NCBI RefSeq assembly: GCF_029784165.1
Contig: NC_073696.1
Location: 86,175,215-86,239,214, forward strand
From: Wyeomyia smithii
Lineage: Eukaryota; Arthropoda; Insecta; Diptera; Culicidae
Direction of reading: 5' to 3'
Length of the DNA: 64,000 nt
Position 1 is the stretch's first letter. Every line of letters begins with the position of its first letter. Positions 11,489 to 23,649 of the stretch are shown piece by piece. Made by a program: the position numbers and the translations under genes. The notes beneath the pieces are model-generated. The model was not told where the DNA came from, ran no database searches, and worked only from the letters and a program-made list of their open reading frames with translations.

Positions 11489-12711
11489 GGATTAAACACT
11501 GTAATTAGGGGATTTTTTGTTCCAAAATATAGTCCGCAGACAGAATCGATGTGTTTGCTCGGTGACTTACGTACTTTTATTTTCAGCCTTAGAATAAAAA
11601 TATCGTTTATATTTGGCGATATTATGCCTGTAGAATTTTTTGTGCAAACAACATGCATTTGACAAAGCACAAGCTTATCGTTCTTGTTTAGGAAGCACCA
11701 AAAATTTCTCGTAATGCGTCAAAGTCAGAATTAACTCTACATCCTCCAAAACCAAATCCAATAATACTTACGTTATTATAATGAATGGTTTTGTCTTATT
11801 TAACTCTGATTACATCAAATTTATAATATGAATCTTACTTTCAAAATAATATGGGAGCCCTTACGAAAGTTCATTAATTGGCAAACATAAGAAGATATGT
11901 TAAACAAAATTATCAACAAGTTTCAGCAAAAAATCGTAGCAATTACTCTTCTCACTCTTCTATAAATTTGTACATTTGTAGAAGTTAACTTTCGATACTA
12001 TCCGGTCACGATTATTTAGTGAATATCGAATATAAAATATAATAAATATAACTTATAACCGTTGCAAAAATGTATAATTCTTGTTGAGTAATTTATGGTA
12101 ATGTTGAGTAATTTATGGTAATCATATTCATGAGATAAACTGTCAATCACCATCAGCAGCAGCATTGCAGTTTTTCCTCGATTGCACACGAATAGAAATG
12201 TACGAACAGAAGTGTACCACTGCAATACGAATAGTACCGCGCGATGCAGTACGAATGGAAGTGTACCGCTGAAATGTACGAATAGAAGAGTACCGCTGCA
12301 ATCATAGACGAAGAGAGACCTGCTGCTTTTTGCTCCACTGGTACTGTTGCTTATACCAGCATGTTTTCTTTCAAGACATCAGTTTTTAATACATTCTGAC
12401 AGCTGGTTCAGGAATTGTTAAAGTATGGGGGTTGTTTCAAATTGTTCGGAAAATTTTTACCTTCGAGACATCACATTAGTCCAAGCTCATGGAAGAAAAA
12501 ATAAATTGACCTATTGGGACGGGAAGACTCTGTCAATTTTTTATCGATATAGATACAGAGAATTTCACAGGGAACCAACCGCTCCATTCACGTCATCTGT
12601 GCTAGGAATACTTGCATGTAATTGGTTCATTGTTCGCGTAAATTTGTCATTAAAACTTTTTATCAATTTTCCGGCTTATCAATGAAATCAGAGTGATAAC
12701 TAGCATATAGC
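11489..12711. repeat. Non-coding interval with two short tandem repeats
   Basis: No gene seen. A perfect 20-bp doublet (TTGAGTAATTTATGGTAAT) lies at about 12084-12122. A degenerate minisatellite built on TACGAATAGAAGTGTACCGCTGCAA lies at about 12185-12305. The remainder is unique AT-rich sequence. Confidence 0.6.
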
Positions 12712-12724
12712 AAAATTGTACTAC

Positions 12725-14905
12725 TCCCCAGGGCTCATGTTTAAGCCCCCTTCTTTACAACTTTTATGTAAATGACATCGACGAATGTCTGGCAAATTCA
12801 TGCACGATAAGACAACTTGCAGACGACAGTGTAATCTCTGTTACAGGAGCCAAAGCTGCCGATTTGCAAGGACCATTGCAAGATACCTTGGACAATTTGT
12901 CTGCTTGGGCTTTACAGCTAGGTATCGAATTCTCTCCGGAGAAGACTGAGATAGTAGTTTTTTCTAGGAAGCATGAACCTGCTCAGCTTCAAACACAATT
13001 AATGGGTAAAACGATTTCTCAGGTTTTGGTACACAAATATCTTGGTGTCTGGTTCGACTCTAAAGGCACCTGGGGTTGTCACGTGAGGTATCTGATGAAA
13101 AAATGTCAACAAAGAGTGAATTTTCTTCGTACAATAACCGGACAATGGTGGGGAGCCCATCCAGGAGACCTTATAAGGCTTTACCAAACAACGATATTGT
13201 CTGTTATTGAATACGGGTGTTTCTGCTTCCGCTCCGCAGCAAACACACATTTGATCAAACTGGAGCGAATACAATATCGTTGTTTGCGTATCGCCTTAGG
13301 TTGCATGCAGTCGACCCATACGATGAGTTTGGAGGTTTTAGCTGGAGTACTACCATTGAAAAACCGCTTCTGGAGCCTGTCTTCTCGTATTCTAATCAAA
13401 TGTGAGGTCTTGAACCGTCCCGTGATTGAAAATTTTGAAAGGTTAATCGAACTTCATTCTCAAACCCGTTTTATGACATTATATTTCAATCACATGTCCC
13501 AAAATATTAACCCTTCTTCGAATATTCCAAATCGTGTCGACTTATCAAATACTTCTGATTCTACTGTGTTTTTCGATACATCCATGATAGAAGAAACTCG
13601 TGGAATCCCGGATCATTTACGCGTGCAGCAGATCCCTAAAATTTTTTCCAATAAATATCGAAACATCAACTGCGACAATATGTACTACACTGACGGATCA
13701 CTTCTTGATGGGTCCACTGGCTTCGGTATCTTCAATAACAATTTAACCGTCTCCCATAAGCTCGATAATCCTGCTTCTGTTTACGTCGCAGAATTAGCTG
13801 CAATTCAGTACACCCTAGGGATTATCGAAAAAATGCCCACGGACCATTATTTCATCTTTACGGACAGTCTCAGTTCCATTGAGGCTCTCCGATCGATGAA
13901 AGATGTTAAGCACTCTCCGTATTTCCTGGGGAAAATACGGGAACATCTGAGTGCTTTATCCGAAAAATCTACTCAGATTACCTTAGCGTGGGTCCCTTCT
14001 CACTGCTCGATACCGGGTAATGAGAAAGCGGACTCTTTGGCTAAGGTGGGCGCAACAAACGGTGATATTTATGAAAGACCAATTGCCTTTAATGAATTTT
14101 TCGCACTTGTACGTCAGAATACGATCATCAGTTGGCAAAATGCTTGGACCAGAGGGGAATTGGGAAGGTGGTTACATTCCATAATCCCCAAAGTATCGAC
14201 GAACCCGTGGTTCAAGGGGTTGGATGTAGGTCGGGATTTCATTTGCGTGATGTCCCGGCTTATGTCCAATCACTATAGATTTGACGCGCTCCTCCGTCGT
14301 GTTGGGCTCGGGGAAAGTGGTATCTGTGCCTGTGGTGAAGGTTATCACGACATAGAGCATGTGGTTTGGTCATGCCCTGTACACCGTGACGCCAGGTCTA
14401 AATTAATAGCTTCCCTGCAGGCCGAGGGTAGACAGCCGGCTGTTCCTGTTCGTGATGTCTTGGCGAGCCGTGACCTATCCTACATGTCCCTTATATACGT
14501 TTTCCTGAAATCCATCCACGCCCCAGTCTAGTCCCGTTCCCCTCCGTCTACACCCAACAAAACGACAAGAACACGTTTGAACCTTAAGCACAAAACCAGC
14601 AACCAGACCCCGCACAATAGAACCAGGACCCAAGGACTACGAGCCTCTGTCCCAACTCACGACATCGTGGCTTAGCAGAACGAATCCATACATGCCATTC
14701 GACGATTATCAGACGACCATTGAACAACAAAACACTGATTGGAAATCCCATGCTAGTTTTAAGTTAGACTTAATTTCAGCTCGTAGTCGGCAGCGAGGAT
14801 AAAAAATTTGCTTTAGTTTTTAAGTCATCAGATATAATTGGCGCCGTTAAACATTAAATTGTATTTGTGCCGTGTCAAATAAATGTTATGTGAAGAAAAA
14901 AAAAA
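12725..14905 (+). mobile_element. 5'-truncated I-clade LINE with 13-bp target-site duplications
   Basis: AAAATTGTACTAC at 12712-12724 is repeated exactly at 14906-14918 after a poly(A) tail, proving retrotransposition with 5' truncation. The body begins inside the RT (…PQGSCLSPLLYN…) and runs through RNase H to a 3' UTR of about 370 bp. RNase H after the RT is characteristic of I-clade LINEs such as mosquito MosquI-type elements; the exact family is inferred. Confidence 0.9.
12726..14531 (+). CDS. I-clade LINE ORF2, partial: RT C-terminus and RNase H
   Basis: An open frame of about 600 codons with no start of its own; it begins at the RT fingers/palm boundary (PQGSCLSPLLYNFYVND). The RT active-site motif LADDSVIS follows about 30 residues in, then the thumb (FSPEKTEIVVF, HKYLGVWFD). 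RNase H occupies the middle, with YYTDGSLLDGSTGFGIF (first Asp), VAELAAIQYTL (Glu), FTDSLSSIEAL (Asp) and WVPSHCSIPGNEKADSLAK (His, Asn, Asp). The C-terminus carries a CACGEGYHDIEHVVWSCP zinc motif. The conventional first Met at 12864 would omit the active site and is not a biological start. No in-frame stops occur, so the insertion is probably recent. Truncation makes it non-autonomous. Confidence 0.92.
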   Translation, partial: PQGSCLSPLLYNFYVNDIDECLANSCTIRQLADDSVISVTGAKAADLQGPLQDTLDNLSAWALQLGIEFSPEKTEIVVFSRKHEPAQLQTQLMGKTISQVLVHKYLGVWFDSKGTWGCHVRYLMKKCQQRVNFLRTITGQWWGAHPGDLIRLYQTTILSVIEYGCFCFRSAANTHLIKLERIQYRCLRIALGCMQSTHTMSLEVLAGVLPLKNRFWSLSSRILIKCEVLNRPVIENFERLIELHSQTRFMTLYFNHMSQNINPSSNIPNRVDLSNTSDSTVFFDTSMIEETRGIPDHLRVQQIPKIFSNKYRNINCDNMYYTDGSLLDGSTGFGIFNNNLTVSHKLDNPASVYVAELAAIQYTLGIIEKMPTDHYFIFTDSLSSIEALRSMKDVKHSPYFLGKIREHLSALSEKSTQITLAWVPSHCSIPGNEKADSLAKVGATNGDIYERPIAFNEFFALVRQNTIISWQNAWTRGELGRWLHSIIPKVSTNPWFKGLDVGRDFICVMSRLMSNHYRFDALLRRVGLGESGICACGEGYHDIEHVVWSCPVHRDARSKLIASLQAEGRQPAVPVRDVLASRDLSYMSLIYVFLKSIHAPV

Positions 14906-14918
14906 AAAATTGTACTAC

Positions 14919-16055
14919 ATTCTATCTATCCAACAACATATTGGTTATTGTTATCCATCATGTGGTTATACTGTTATTGACGTTTGAAATCTGACGCAAC
15001 ATTTGCCAGTTTCTTTTCCAGTTTTACAGAATGCATCTCAGTATAGTAAACAAAGACGTAGTCCCACGTCAAAAAAACTACAAGTCGCATCGGGTCCACA
15101 CAAAAAAAAAATCGAATAACCAAATTACAGTTTTCAACACTTGGGCGAACGCATAAAAGGTTATCCGATCGATTGGTGCAGGAATGCAGAGAATCTATTA
15201 ACTAACCGACTTATTAGGATTTGACATATTTGTCGCCTTTTCCGTATTTAGATTTTCATTTTACACCCCTAGGTAGCCGAACTTCCCGAGAGACGAGTGT
15301 ATTTGTGAGCAGTAGAGCTCTTTAATATTTTTTATGCAACAAACTTTGCAAATAATTCATGATCTGAAATAGTGAGTAGTTCCCTTTTCTGATTCTTGTT
15401 TTAGCTTTCATCAAATTTGAAGTATGTACCCTAAAACGAATGTACTTACTTTTGGTTTGATTAATATGAACACAATGTGAGCATGCAACTTTATAAATAT
15501 CTGCTTCGTGTAATTCGCCAGTAGGGTACTGAGTGAAAATCAATCTTGTTTTAATCTGGTCATTTCTGCTAGTGCAGATAATATCCGTACAAATTTTTTC
15601 AACTTTGTTTTACGAAGTGGACGTCTTGAGAGTTGTTTGAGATTTTCCGTGTTAAATTATTTTCTCTTCATCAAAACTAGTTTGGATGGGTCTGTTACCA
15701 TTAACATTTCACTCAGCAATTTCATTAAGGGGCAAAGATTCGATAGTGTTGTAAAAATCAGCCGTTTTATGTTAAAAGTAGTAGTTAGAAGGGCTAGGTA
15801 TTATCCATTTTGCGTGCATGAGATTTCAAAAAATTCGGATTCAAAATTTCCAATTTTTTCAGCAATGACTACATCCAAAAAAGGATGCTCGTCGTTTTTT
15901 TAGTTCATCTAACCTAGGATTACTTGAATGACGGTCACAATCGATTTAGAATACTGTACACCTAACAAGTTGTTGCCTAAACTTATATGACGGCACACCT
16001 CACCTTTTGCTCAGTTTCCAAAGTAAAGCGTAAATATTTATGGATATCATTCGAA
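14919..16055. other. Intergenic, no gene recognised
   Basis: AT-rich. It contains one copy of the recurrent palindrome (GACGTAGTCCCACGTC, 15055-15070) and a GGGTCCACAC plus poly(A) stretch near 15095 that resembles the end of the SINE at 40.3 kb. The ORFs at 15322-15543 (minus) and 15637-15903 (plus) are short and resemble nothing known. Confidence 0.5.
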
Positions 16056-16325
16056 TTTTTGACGTAGAACTACGTTTTACTTTAGCATACCACACAGGGA
16101 TGCAAATTGAAAAACTGGGACGAAATTTGTCCCTTTTCAAATGCTTATAGGTCGGTTGGTTTTCAACCGATTTTCTTCATTCTTGCAGCAATCGATTGGA
16201 AAATTATACACGCATCTGCCCAAATGCAGAAAAATGTTGTTTGAATCTACCAACTATTGCACTATTGAAAATTGTCAAGCCTTGTTGAAATAAAAATAAC
16301 GTCCTCTGATTGGTCGCTTGCTTGC
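16056..16325 (+). repeat. Orphan copy of the 30-33 kb cassette upstream half
   Basis: Starts at the palindrome TTGACGTAGAACTACGT (16059) and continues through the GGGATG, GTCCCTTTT, CAACCGAT, TTGCAGCAATCGATTGGAAAATTATACACGC and CTCTGATTGG blocks. These occur in the same order, on the opposite strand, at 31345-31613 and 32950-33214. It stops just before the TATA box would appear and runs into a TG-rich microsatellite. Confidence 0.8.
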
Positions 16326-16460
16326 TGTGTGTGTATGATATGGTATCATGTGTGTATGTGTGTATGATATGGTATGATGTGTGTATGGTATGATGATATG
16401 GTATGATGTGTGTGTGTCTATGATATGGTATGATTTGTGTGTGTGCTGTGTATGGTTTTT
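16326..16460 (+). repeat. TGTGTATGATATGGTATGA-type microsatellite
   Basis: Irregular alternation of (TG)n and TATGATATGGTATGATG units. The ORF on the opposite strand is only the translated repeat. Confidence 0.9.
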
Positions 16461-16534
16461 AACTCGGCACGATCTGCTAACTGCTGAATCCGGTTCATGA
16501 AATTCACAACCCTTCATTAGTAGACATTATAACT

Positions 16535-16641
16535 CATTACCCAAGTAAAAATATTGGTTTTATCAAAGTTTTATAGCGCTCAATACAGCCAAAAAAGTGC
16601 TATAAAACTTTGATAAAAACAGTTGTGTTACTAGGGTAATG
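16535..16641. mobile_element. Small hairpin MITE, copy 1
   Basis: 107 bp from CATTACCC to GGGTAATG. The core arms GGTTTTATCAAAGTTTTATAGCGCT (16556-16580) and AGTGCTATAAAACTTTGATAAAAAC (16596-16620) pair almost perfectly around a 15-nt loop. A second copy lies at 25793-25903. Confidence 0.8.
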
Positions 16642-16740
16642 AAACACTCAATGCATTTGTTAATAGTGTACGTAGTTCTACGTCATTTATGCGGTCGTAT
16701 CTTGGATACAACCTCCTACTTTTTTAGTAATCTGGTAATC
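16642..16740 (+). repeat. Interspersed repeat with GCGGTCGTATCTTGGATACAACC
   Basis: ACTCAATGCATTTGTTAATAGTG, the palindrome ACGTAGTTCTACGTCA (16670-16685) and ATGCGGTCGTATCTTGGATACAACCTCCTACTTTTT. The same block is present inverted at about 29780-29870 and degenerate at about 27440-27505. Confidence 0.7.
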
Positions 16741-17089
16741 TTTTTACCCTCGGTGATTGCCCGAAAAAGTTCACATAGAAAAGGTAAAACAGGATTTCCC
16801 ATAGGTACTCCTCTTGTTTGTTTGTAAAATTTTCGGAGCAATAAAAACCAAAAACTGCATGGCTGTCTCTCACAAGGTTAGAGCCGTGATACCGGTGCTG
16901 CAGAGAAGAAAACATTAAAGATACTGACAAGGTAAAGGGTGTTACGGTAAAAAATTGGTCGACTTTAATTTGCCGTATTATTTTTATCGTGTATGAAAAA
17001 AATTGAACACCCCTCGTTTTAAAAATGTGTGCGTATAGTATCATCATGTTTGATTTTGACATTTACTCTTCAGTTGTGAAAACGGCGTC

Positions 17090-17430
17090 AAAGCATGGGA
17101 AGCAACGCATCAAAACTTTGCTCGCGCATCGCTAAAATCCAAATTTTTCGCACGCCAAGTTGGCTAAATTGTTGAATGTGGCCAAATCAATCGTCATCAA
17201 CGTAACTCAAGTGTTTGGAGACTGCCAGGACGATAGTATCGGGGGGAAATCGAAATCCGAGAGCCGCAAAAACGACGAAAAGAGTGGCCAGCAGTTTCAA
17301 GCGGAATCCCAACCTTTCCGTCCGAGATGTCGCTAGCAAGCTAGGAATGTAGTCTACAACTGTGATTCGAGCCAGAAAACGAGCTGAATTGTCGACGTAC
17401 AAAAATATGGTGGCTCTAAATCGTGACTAG
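17090..17430 (+). pseudogene. Tc1/mariner-superfamily transposase N-terminus (ITmD37E-like)
   Basis: Conceptual translation in two phases gives GKQRIKTLLAHR, SHAKLAKLLNVAKSIVINV and then, after a frame change, KTTKRVASSFKRNPNLSVRDVASKLGM…RARKRAELSTYKN. Paired helix-turn-helix DNA-binding motifs of this kind start IS630-Tc1-mariner transposases, and NPNLSVRD is typical of the ITmD37E group in mosquitoes (from memory of the family). Stops and the missing DDE catalytic half make it a dead fragment. Confidence 0.7.
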
Positions 17431-20400
17431 GTAAAAGCAAAATAGGTTGACTAGACAATGCTGGCGAATTTGGACCTAAAATTCAACCAAGTTGAGTTTC
17501 AAGCATAACTGTCCCAGCATCCATAGGCTTACATAGAACATGGGACAGATATGCTTTGAACGGCAGTCATGATCTACAGAAATAAAAGTAAATAAACTGT
17601 CGATGAAGTAAAGCAAAGTGAGCTGTTGGTGAATGCATAACTATAACACGATGTAAAACCCAACATTTTAACTCGTTTATAAAAGACTCAAGAAAAATTA
17701 GAAAAATACTATGTTTGAGTATTTCATCCATTTCGGGGGGGGGGGGGGGGCAAGTCAGTAGTACAAGATCTACGAAATCCAGTTGAATTTCTATCAACAC
17801 TCCAATAATCAAGTCACTGTATACACCAAAGTGTGCAATAAAATAAGGCCGGGCGGTATTGGAAATTTTGTTTTTTTTGTTTTTTTTTTCAACAATCCAT
17901 TTTATTATAACGATCACATTTCTAATAAATGTGAGACGAACTCTCAGAATTCAATGAAACATTGTGGGTGTAAAAGCCTTACTAAACTAACCAACTTCTC
18001 ATACTTATATTGAAGAGGTTAGAAGAAGATAGAGAAATGTTGCCAATATATGACTTCTAGGGATTTGCTTGAATTTTCATCTAAACATCTTAAAAAAACG
18101 AATTCGAGATCCTACACTAAAAAAAAATCAAAACAACAAGTGACTTAAAAATTCTTTTTTCAGATTTCTCCTAACTGAAGTTTTATAAATAGAGAATTGA
18201 GTGGCCTAAGACTCTTCTGAACATTATGAAATGGAGACATTTAATGATACAAAGTTGAACAACCAGTATGCTCAAATATTTGCCGAAGCGTCGGAAAATC
18301 CTTCGTCAGTCTTTTTTCAGCTTAATTCCTCTGGGTGGTTTCAAGGTTTGCTATTACTTGCCTTCCATACCTGCCACAATATATCAATATTTACAAAAAT
18401 GAACTAACGAAATGTTGAATTTAATCAACCAAGTTGAGCTAAATTTAGCCAATGTAACCCACCTTTGCATTGTATAGATCGTATTTTGCTGAAAATCCTT
18501 GGGAAAACGTGGTAAGAAAGTTGCAGGTAGAATGAACAGTGGTGGTTAAATAGACTCCTATTTAAATTTTGACTGTTTCATTGAAAAACAGATCTTACTT
18601 CATTACCTTTTTATATAAGAAGCTATGCGACATTAAACTATAAAACATTGAAAGTAATAGACAAAACCAAAAGTCACGAGAACATTCGAGATGGGGATGT
18701 TATTTTTGGTCTACAATAATAAAATAAACTAAACTGTGTGTGAAATAAGAAAAACTAAACTGTTGGTGAAGGTATAACTCTATCACGTGTTTTAAAATAA
18801 TGAGAGAGTTATACTTCTATCTTAGTAGAGCAATAATTGATTTCTTCATCCAATGAACAATATTACCACCTCCCTATGTTCATTTTAAATGCACATTTCG
18901 ATTTAACCCAGAAAAAACTCATTCTAAAATTTATTTTTTATTTTTTGAATCAACCGCTAGTGGCCCAGAGAATGTGTGCAGCTCAAAATTTAAATGTTCA
19001 ATTGGGGAGAAAAGCGAGAAATGGCTATGGGTGTCCAAGTTATCCACTCTTCCCCTATACCAATAATTAATGAAATCGTTAGGCTTTTCACAAAAAAACG
19101 GATACAAAGCACAATAAGGACACATTTAGAATATTTTTCATAGTTGAGTCGACATAAAAATATCATCAAAAGTTTGATGCATAACATTTGGCTGGTAGTT
19201 CTACGTTAATGGCGTGCTCGTATCTCAGATGCTACTCTCGATTTTTTTTTGTTTCCATACTATACTACTTTACAGTTTCTAATTCATTCTATACATTTTT
19301 TTCATTTACAACGAAATAAATCGCGATAATATCTATAAAACAGATGTGGTGTTTCCATGATTGCGATTTTATTTCATCGCAAGCGTAGATCCCCAATGGG
19401 TTGCCAATAGAACTCAGAAGTGATCTAAAAAGTCAGTTATCAGCCGCTCTGGATATTAAATGGCGTAAAAAAGCAGTATTGCTTATAAAAAAATCGTGTC
19501 GGTGTTGTTCTCTCTGACTCCCCATCCACCACTTGACTGTCTTTAATAGGAAAAACAACAAACCATACCATTATATACAAGTTTATTGTCCCTATTAATG
19601 GGATTATCGCAACAACTTCCCCGATCGGTTAAACCGTCTGCGGAGCTTCCAGTGAATTAACCTTCCACAATCAGTTTTTCTCTTCTACGCGTTGCCTATG
19701 ACAACCGAACAGGCGTCTCCACCAGCTGACGAGAAGTGAAAAAAAAACACGTTACACATAGCGGAAGAGATAGACTCGATTTTCATTGGTGTCTCATCAG
19801 TCAAGGTTGGATGAGATGATTACAGTTTACGAGCAAACCGAAGCCCGAATCGAACGTGAGTGCAGTCAAAATAAAACAACCGCGCGCATCCGAATGCTTC
19901 TCGCCACTCAGAGTACCTCCCTCCGGCAACGGAAGCATTATTTTCACAGTTTTCTAAGTCACATGCTTTTCTTCCTTTGCACCTTGTTATACAGTACTCA
20001 CTCTCAACTCAACAGCTCGTGTTAGTAATTTTAGGGCTCAATTGAGCAGAACTCATTGATTCCTAACCGTCGTCTTCTGATGGCTTGGCAGTTAACCATC
20101 TGTTTCAGTAAGCACTCGGCAGTCAACTTTTCAGAGAAACTCGGTCGGGAAGAAGGGTTGTGCGTGGTATTTGTCAAGAACACTTGTGAAACGAGTTTTA
20201 TTGATTGGGAAAAGTTGCGTTTAATGATCTCTATTGTCTGTAAGGTTTCCTCAAAATACGATGCCAATTTAATGGTTTGCCCATTTTGACGCGTTTTCCC
20301 TGTCATGTCTCGATGCGGGCGTTTGTAATAATATCAACAACCTGTGCACTGAGTAGCGAAGAGCTGAGAGCAAGTGGGGCGCCACCGCCGCCGCTACACT

Positions 20401-21330
20401 AAAACACGAGGACGAATTCTGCCAACACAGCGGGTGTACGATTGGGTTCAGTTTCTATGAAACCGGCACCCAGTGTGGATCGTTTTTCCCGTGCGTGTGT
20501 ACAGTTTTCCGCCTTCCGTTGCGTGAGTTTTCCCATCGTCAATATCGTGGCGTTGCTGTGAAGCATACCTACGCCATTCTTGGATGGTTAATTTATTGGG
20601 AAAAGTACTCTCGTACGATGCGGCTAACGTGTTTATTCGACGTTTAAGATTGTTGCCGTAGATTTAGTGGGAAAGTTCGATGTAATTGGTGAGATTCTAT
20701 TGGAAGGAGATTTTTATTTTCGGTTAAAGTTGAGGAAAGTATTCTCAAGGTGGTAACCGAAGAAGCACAGCTGCGCGTTAGTTTCGCGCTAGTGCTATAG
20801 TGCGTTATCGTCAAAACACTGAGTCAAACAGATGGTTGTTGCTAGTGAAAGGTGAAATGTTAGGAACGTGTTTTTTCTGCTTTTCCCCGCCGTACGCAGG
20901 CCGACTGAGTGAGATTATTACTTTTTCCGAAAGAAACTAACTGCCGCAAAAAGCAAGTCCCGTGCCAGATGGTGGCAGTGTATAATAACTTTCCTTGCGA
21001 TGGTTGTCGCATTTCTTGCGTTCCCGGGGTGCAACGCTTTTCTGGTTGTGTAAGAAAACTGGAACCGAAGCAAGAGCCATTGTGAAGGTTTTATAATTAG
21101 CTTAAATGTGGGGTGCCATTTAGTTTGCTTTGTTTCTTATGTTTTTATACCCACCTGCAGACTGCATTGTTACCGGCTGGCTAATTTATGTCGCTTTGTT
21201 TGGAGTTAAATGGGGAATATCACTTTTAGGACAGAATATTCAAGCTATAACTTGAAAAAATTTTTAATTCCAGTAGAACAATATATTTGGATAGACTTAA
21301 GGTGATCGTTGATCTTAGTTTTTGTGTCTT
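17431..21330. other. Intergenic/possible 5' gene region; no coding gene recognised
   Basis: 17431-19400 is AT-rich with a poly(G) run at about 17737-17750 and a degenerate direct repeat (17.57-17.66 kb versus 18.72-18.80 kb). From about 19600 to 21100 the composition becomes more GC/CpG-rich and unique, with GGGGCGCCACCGCCGCCGC near 20376 and several GTGAGA/GTGAAA donor-like sites. It could hold a promoter and untranslated first exon of a host gene, but I see no coding exon. Confidence 0.35.
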
Positions 21331-21334
21331 ACAA

Positions 21335-21515
21335 ATTGAATACAAACCAATCGTCTTATATTCGAATCCTACCATGGGAGAGACTGTTAGTATCAGTGAT
21401 ATCGTATCTCTGGCCCAGCAATTTTCTTATACACTAAAAGTTGTCTGCGAAGTCTGTGCATAATGAAACAGAAGGTCATCCTCCGACATCGAAATATTGT
21501 ACTTGAACCTTGCTT
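21335..21515 (+). repeat. tRNA-derived SINE fragment (family of 55125-55345)
   Basis: ATTCGAATCCTACCATGGGAGAGACTGTTAGTATCAGTG…CTGCGAAGTCTGTG…GAAACAGAAGGTC parallels the body of the SINE at 55.1 kb: a B-box remnant followed by GACTGTTAGTRTCAGT and ACACTAA.AGTTG.C.GCGAAG.CTG. Confidence 0.65.
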
Positions 21516-23020
21516 TTTATTATCAGGGATTTGTTTAGCAAATCACAGTGTTCCAATGCGATTCCCAGTCATGGTCAGGAACGGATACAATTGGATTTCA
21601 AGGAAACCTCATTTGAGAATATAATAATCGTAAAGGGTTTTCTGGTTGGGTTCCGCATTACAGTATTGTTTCGATTTTATCACGGTCAAAAAAACATCCT
21701 CCGACAGAACTGTGTTCTTAGGGAAATGATAAAAATCAGTATTTCTTGTTAGATTTCGTTTCAAAAACTACTAACCTCCATCATTTCCTCGAATCTACAG
21801 TCTCGCTAGATTCGCTAGATTGACCGTGATGAAATCGAAACGGCACTTTATTACAAAACCCTTCTCCCACACTTCTAAAACAAATGCAATCCAAAACATA
21901 AAAAATATACGATTTACAATCAATATACATACAATTATTTGCTATAGTCTACTAAAGCGACGGAGTTTTCAAATATTTGCTGATATTTATTATTAAGTTT
22001 CGGTTTTGTGTAATATTGATAACATTAGAAAGCCGATATTTTAGCATCTGAAAGAAGAACAAATTTCTATGACATTTCTTCACCTTGAAATTTTCCCAAA
22101 AGTTTAAGTTATAACTTCAAGTTACGCCAACAACACCCAAAAATTTAAAAAAAAACCTTTTTTATTGAAGTTATAGCTCTAGTTGTGGTGTTTTTGCAAG
22201 TTGTGTTTGAAACTCGCTTTTGAAATATTTAAAATTTGGTTTACATTTAAAATCCTTATGATAAAAGTTTGATTTTTTTTAGTGTATACAGGGTGAATGG
22301 TTCCTTGTTAGAAATATTTTAGGGCTGACTCTTAAACTGTTATTCCCCCAAAACTGAAGCAGATAGCGAGTTGATGTTAAACAATGAACTATAGGGTAGT
22401 CAAAGCGATTCATTTGAGCTAAAAAAACTATAATGCTAACCACGTCTTTTTGTGAGAATTTATCAAAATACGATTAAAACTGCACTACTTTTGAACATTT
22501 TTGCTTCGAGAATGGTAATTTTTACTTTCATTTCGACATTTACAAGCTGTATCTAGTAGAATTTTTTCTCAACTTTCAAATTAAATGAACAGAATGGCTT
22601 CAAGTGGAATGACCACAAATTTGGAGCCACTTTATGGATGAGTATCCAAGAACCTTCAAAGTTGAATAACTCCGAGTGGATTACGTTAAGGCATATGCTT
22701 AAGAAAGTTTTTTTTATAAAATGTGGCCTTTATCATCCCTCGAAACACTCCCGACAAGGAACCAATCAACCTGTATATTTCAAGTTATTTGACGTAGGAC
22801 TACGTCTATCTGGAAGCTGAGAGCAATGCAAGCATGAAAAATATGATCAGGGTTTGAGCGCCTATATTCCAGTCATTTGTTATCAGATTCTGAAATTTTT
22901 AACATCAGTCGATCAGAAATTCTTTTACGGTTGAATTCTTGTCACAAAAACAATCGATTGATTGGGATACACCACTAAAAACTTTAATACACCACTAAAA
23001 ACTTTAACTTCATGGACGAT
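21516..23020. other. Intergenic, no gene recognised
   Basis: AT-rich unique sequence. One copy of the recurrent palindrome, GACGTAGGACTACGTC, lies at 22791-22806. Confidence 0.45.

Positions 23021-23077
<57 letters not shown>
23021..23077 (+). repeat. (TTG)n microsatellite
   Basis: About 18 uninterrupted TTG units. Confidence 0.95.
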
Positions 23078-23220
23078 TGCTCACTCGAGTGTACGACGTG
23101 CCCACCGGAAATATAATTTTTAGTTGTCGCGTACAGAAGCTGGCATGAAGAAATTTAGTCTTCTTGGTTTAACTGATTACTGTTGCAAAGGATAAATTTG
23201 CATAGACCAGCAGCAAACAG

Positions 23221-23520
23221 GTGTGGTCCCCGTGGTTCTATGGTTAGCGATGTCGATCGGCTAGCTCTCCCACACGGTTGTGTTGAGGGGTTCGATTTGC
23301 AATCAGGTCGAGGATCTTTTCGAGCTGGAAATTTTCTCGACTCAGCATTGCCTGGGGCACGGTGTATCGTTGTACTTATCCTACAACATGCAAGACGTGC
23401 AAAAAAACAATATCGATAACGAATTCTCTCAACCAATCTATTTGATCGAGACTGCTATTAGCTCTCCAAGCCACAACAACAACAATATCGCACGCTAGCC
23501 TCCAGGCTTGATCAGTAAGC
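23221..23520 (+). mobile_element. tRNA-derived SINE, copy 1
   Basis: The head GTGGTCCCCGTGGTTCTATGGTTAGCGATG carries an A box (TGGTTAGCGATG) and is followed by a degenerate B box (GGGGTTCGATTTGC). The body GGATCTTTTCGAGCTGGAAATTTTCTCGACTC, GGGGCACGGTGTATCGTTGTACTTATCCTACAACATGCAA is shared with 58253-58500. TSDs were not resolved. ORFs on either strand are artefacts. Confidence 0.8.
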
Positions 23521-23649
23521 AGGGCTGCAGGCGATGATTTCATATATATTTTTGTAATGTTTTTCTGCTACACCTGCTACACTGTTCTGCTGCTACATTG
23601 GATAGCAGTCTTCCGAAGCACACGAACCAACAGAACAAACCGGAAATCA

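Noticed and set aside
16275..16517. 80-codon His/Thr/Tyr-rich ORF
   Set aside because: It is a translated microsatellite.
17737..17750. Poly(G) run as a regulatory G-quadruplex
   Set aside because: It is an isolated homopolymer; slippage or assembly artefact is likelier.
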